The notes under the pieces: generated by a model | Told to the model about the DNA's origin: nothing | Databases searched by the model: none | The model's input: only the letters and a program-made list of their open reading frames with translations | Source: Tidjanibacter sp. | GTDB taxonomy: Bacteria; Bacteroidota; Bacteroidia; Bacteroidales; Rikenellaceae | Direction: 5' to 3' | Assembly: GCA_017628675.1 (NCBI GenBank) | Contig: JAGBYS010000081.1 | Coordinates: forward strand, 1-6,997 | Length of the DNA: 6,997 nucleotides | Part shown: one piece after another, positions 4,931 to 6,997 of the stretch | Layout: each line of letters begins with the position of its first letter | Position numbering within the stretch: position 1 is the stretch's first letter | Program-made: the position numbers and the translations under genes

Positions 4931-4951
4931 TCGGTTAATTGGGCATATATT

Positions 4952-5533
4952 ATGCAGATGGGTATGAGAATGAAGCTGAACGGCATATTTGTTTTGGCAG
5001 TTGTGGGTTTGGTGGTGGCTTTCGTGGCTACCTCCTGCGTGGCTACGGACGAATTTGCGCCCAAGCAGAGGACCCAGATTGAGAAATACCTCTCGGGCAA
5101 GGAGTATAGGGTGACTGCCGATAGCGCCTTTGTCTACTTGGCCGGCAATAAGTATGAGATTCCTGAGACCGACCGCCGTCAAGGTGCCCTCGTAGGCGAT
5201 AGGGTGACATTCAACTTCGAGGCCTACATTTTTGAGTCCAACGGCCCCGAGGATCTGCCTTACTACACCAACAAGCAGTATGTGGCCGAGATGTTGCCCG
5301 AGGACCTCAATACGGAGTATTGGCACTTCGAGCCTATGGTTGCCACAATCGGTGCGGGCGACATACTAAATCCCCTCGAAGAGGCGTTTGAGGGTTGTAT
5401 CAATGGCGACTCGCTGTTGGTCTTCCTCACCTCCTCTATTGCCTACGGCTCGACGGGTATGGGCATTGTGCCCAAGGATACTCCCGTGATGATGATACTT
5501 ACCGTGGAGGGTGTTGAAACCAAGAGTGAGTAG
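4952..5533 (+). CDS. FKBP-type peptidyl-prolyl isomerase-like lipoprotein
   Basis: A predicted secreted lipoprotein of 193 residues. A basic start and hydrophobic helix (about 8-25) lead to the lipobox-like ATSC, with the lipidated Cys at residue 29. The lipobox is weak because Ala, not Leu or Val, is at -3. An FKBP-like domain covers about 76-188: a GDRVTFNFEAYIF strand (82-94), EEAFEG (143-148) matching the usual helix after the GW motif, and AYGSTGMGIVP (164-174) followed by MMILTVEGV, matching the YGxxG-IPP-VEL end of FKBPs. The usual Trp of the active-site helix is replaced, so catalysis may be weak or lost and a chaperone role is possible. Alternative starts are ATGs at 4958, 4964 and 4970; a TTG at 4928 lies in the promoter and is rejected. 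Forms an operon with the next gene (47-base gap). Confidence 0.85.
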   Translation: MQMGMRMKLNGIFVLAVVGLVVAFVATSCVATDEFAPKQRTQIEKYLSGKEYRVTADSAFVYLAGNKYEIPETDRRQGALVGDRVTFNFEAYIFESNGPEDLPYYTNKQYVAEMLPEDLNTEYWHFEPMVATIGAGDILNPLEEAFEGCINGDSLLVFLTSSIAYGSTGMGIVPKDTPVMMILTVEGVETKSE

Positions 5534-5580
5534 GTGAAAACCGAAAAGATAATAATTGAGAGATAACGAATTTGGTAGAT

Positions 5581-6921
5581 ATGAAGTTTTTTAAGAGTAT
5601 ATGGACCATAGCCTTGGCCTCGCTGATGGCACTCGTCTTGGCTGTGGGATGCGCTCAGCCCGAGAGTGCGGACTACTCCGAGCTGGAGAATGAGTCGCTC
5701 CGTGCGTGGATGGACGAAAATTATTCGGGGTGGGAGGAAAACTCCGATATTAAGCGCACCGAGGATGGCGTCTACATCGTGTGGATGAAGCGTTCCACCG
5801 AACCTGCACCCGCCGATACCATCATCAAGGAGGGCAACTGGGTGAGGATTGACTACACGGGCAAGCGTCTGGATGGCAACATCTTCTACACTCGCAATGC
5901 CGAGGTGGCCAAACGCCAGGGTACCTTCAGCCGCAGGACCCACTATGTGGACGACTTCGTCTATCTCTACTCCGAGAACACTTCTCTGCCCAAGGGTATG
6001 TTGCAGGCGCTTACGAATATGAAGGTGGGCGATATGACCCGTGTGATTATGCCCTCGGGTATGTATCGTGGTGCGAGTGGCTACGACGCCACCAATGTTG
6101 GCTACAACGGTCAGTGGGGCGTGGATGGCAATGTGCCCGTGATTATCGACTCGCTCATCATCCGAGAGGTGTCGGAGGACCCCATCACCCTCGAGAATAA
6201 GGTTGTCAATGAGTACGCCTCCAGCAGGTGGCAGCTCACCGAGGCCGACACTCTCTCCAAGGGCCTCTATGTCCAGCTGATGAAACCCTTCCCCGTAAAG
6301 CGCGACTCGGTCATCAAGGCCAATTCGACCGACTCGGTGCTCACCTGCTACTATAAGGGCTACTTCCTCGACGGCTTTGTCTTCGATAGCAATATCGACT
6401 CGGTGCAGATGCGCGCCTGGGGCGAGGTGCTCAACGAGGGCCCTATGGAGTGGGATATGAAGAAGAACCAGATGATTGCGGGCTTCAAGGAGGCGTGTCT
6501 GAAGGCTTGCTACGGCGACCGTATGAGGGTGGTCTTCACCTCGGCCTACGGTTACGGCATCTCGGGTAGTGCTGCAAGGGCCATCACTGAGTCCTCGAGC
6601 GACTCCTCGAGCGATATGACCGACTACTACAACTACCTGAACTACTACAGCTATATGAATAGTATGTATGGCGGTGGTGGTTACGGCTATGGTGGCTATG
6701 GCAACTACTATAACAACTACTATAATTCCTACTACAACCCCTATTACTACAATATGCTCAACAGCAGCAACTCTTCCTCTTCGTCGAACTCCTCGATGGA
6801 GGATGAGGAAGAGGAGGACAAGGTGACCATCTCGACCGAGATTCTACCCTTTACTCCTCTGGTGTTTGAGATTTGGGTTGTGAATGAGGAGATGGAAGAT
6901 ATTGAGCACAACCCCCTGTAA
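5581..6921 (+). CDS. Two-domain FKBP-like lipoprotein with a Tyr/Gly/Asn-rich insert
   Basis: A predicted lipoprotein of 446 residues. The signal helix runs from 4 to 20 and the lipobox AVGC puts the lipidated Cys at 24. A first FKBP-like domain spans about 84-197 (NWVRIDYTGKRLDGNIF, then LQALTNMKVGDMTRVIMPSGMY) and lacks a clear YGxxG. A second spans about 253-434: FVFDS (266-270), QMIAGFKEA (297-305), YGDRMRVVFTSAYGYGISG (311-329), then ILPFTPLVFEIWVV (421-434). Between Gly329 and Ile421, where normal FKBPs have a few residues, lies a low-complexity insert: Ser/Asp (338-345), 19 tyrosines in residues 349-390 with Gly and Asn, Ser/Asn (394-405), and an acidic run (407-413). The insert has no Lys or Arg from 334 to 413. 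I chose the ATG at 5581 over an in-frame TTG at 5572 because it gives a standard signal peptide. It is likely an envelope folding factor; the insert's role is unknown. Confidence 0.85.
   Translation: MKFFKSIWTIALASLMALVLAVGCAQPESADYSELENESLRAWMDENYSGWEENSDIKRTEDGVYIVWMKRSTEPAPADTIIKEGNWVRIDYTGKRLDGNIFYTRNAEVAKRQGTFSRRTHYVDDFVYLYSENTSLPKGMLQALTNMKVGDMTRVIMPSGMYRGASGYDATNVGYNGQWGVDGNVPVIIDSLIIREVSEDPITLENKVVNEYASSRWQLTEADTLSKGLYVQLMKPFPVKRDSVIKANSTDSVLTCYYKGYFLDGFVFDSNIDSVQMRAWGEVLNEGPMEWDMKKNQMIAGFKEACLKACYGDRMRVVFTSAYGYGISGSAARAITESSSDSSSDMTDYYNYLNYYSYMNSMYGGGGYGYGGYGNYYNNYYNSYYNPYYYNMLNSSNSSSSSNSSMEDEEEEDKVTISTEILPFTPLVFEIWVVNEEMEDIEHNPL
6592..6615 (+). repeat. 12-bp tandem duplication inside the insert-coding region
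   Basis: TCCTCGAGCGAC at 6592-6603 is repeated as TCCTCGAGCGAT at 6604-6615, encoding Ser-Ser-Ser-Asp twice in frame. This suggests that the low-complexity insert grows by slippage or local duplication. Confidence 0.85.
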
Positions 6922-6948
6922 AACTGCATATAGCTGGCGACTGCTGCG

Positions 6949-6989
6949 TTGCACTGCAATAAGCGGGCTCCTCACTTACCTTGAGTAAG
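6949..6989. repeat. Inverted repeats downstream of the FKBP operon
   Basis: Two short dyads follow the last stop codon: TTGCA-C-TGCAA (6949-6959) and CTTAC-CTTGA-GTAAG (6975-6989), with a GC-rich stretch between them. Neither is followed by a U-tract in the window, so a terminator is not shown. They may be the start of an intergenic repeat cut by the window end. Confidence 0.4.
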
Positions 6990-6997
6990 CTGTGGGC

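Overview
This window looks like chromosomal DNA of moderate GC content from a member of the Bacteroidales, most likely a gut Bacteroidota related to Alistipes/Rikenellaceae. The phylum call rests on three things: promoters of the TAnnTTTG (-7) type, start codons preceded by A/T-rich sequence instead of Shine-Dalgarno motifs, and the protein families present (short lidless adenylate kinase, the YceD/L32/PlsX operon, paired FKBP lipoproteins). The genus is an inference from overall feel and is not proven.

Layout. Positions 1-415 hold no convincing gene. They contain a possible ~125-bp element bounded by 14-bp direct repeats, two different 7-bp tandem repeats, a double -7 promoter box and a leader with small hairpins and a tiny Cys-rich ORF. 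A secreted beta-barrel-like outer-membrane protein gene follows (416-1036). It converges on adk (adenylate kinase, minus strand, 1102-1677) across a strong shared bidirectional terminator. adk and thiL (thiamine-monophosphate kinase, 1794-2822) diverge from a short two-promoter region. A very clear promoter then drives an operon of a DUF177/YceD-family gene, rpmF (ribosomal protein L32) and plsX (phosphate acyltransferase). A tRNA-Arg(CCU) gene lies 29 bases after plsX and is followed directly by a strong intrinsic terminator, so it is probably the last gene of that transcript. fabH, which commonly follows plsX, is absent here.

The last third is a second operon of two secreted lipoproteins with FKBP-type peptidyl-prolyl isomerase domains (4952-5533 and 5581-6921). 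The second has two FKBP-like domains. Its C-terminal domain carries a roughly 90-residue low-complexity insert (Ser/Asp, then Tyr/Gly/Asn, then Ser/Asn, then Glu/Asp) in the loop that is normally only a few residues long at the edge of the active site. That insert is the most unusual thing in the window.

Most genes are housekeeping: nucleotide balance, thiamine diphosphate synthesis, ribosome assembly coupled to phospholipid initiation, and envelope protein folding. I found no CRISPR array, insertion sequence, defence system or prophage. The best candidates for something undescribed are the Tyr-rich FKBP insert, the heptamer-repeat promoter region and the small Cys-rich ORF.
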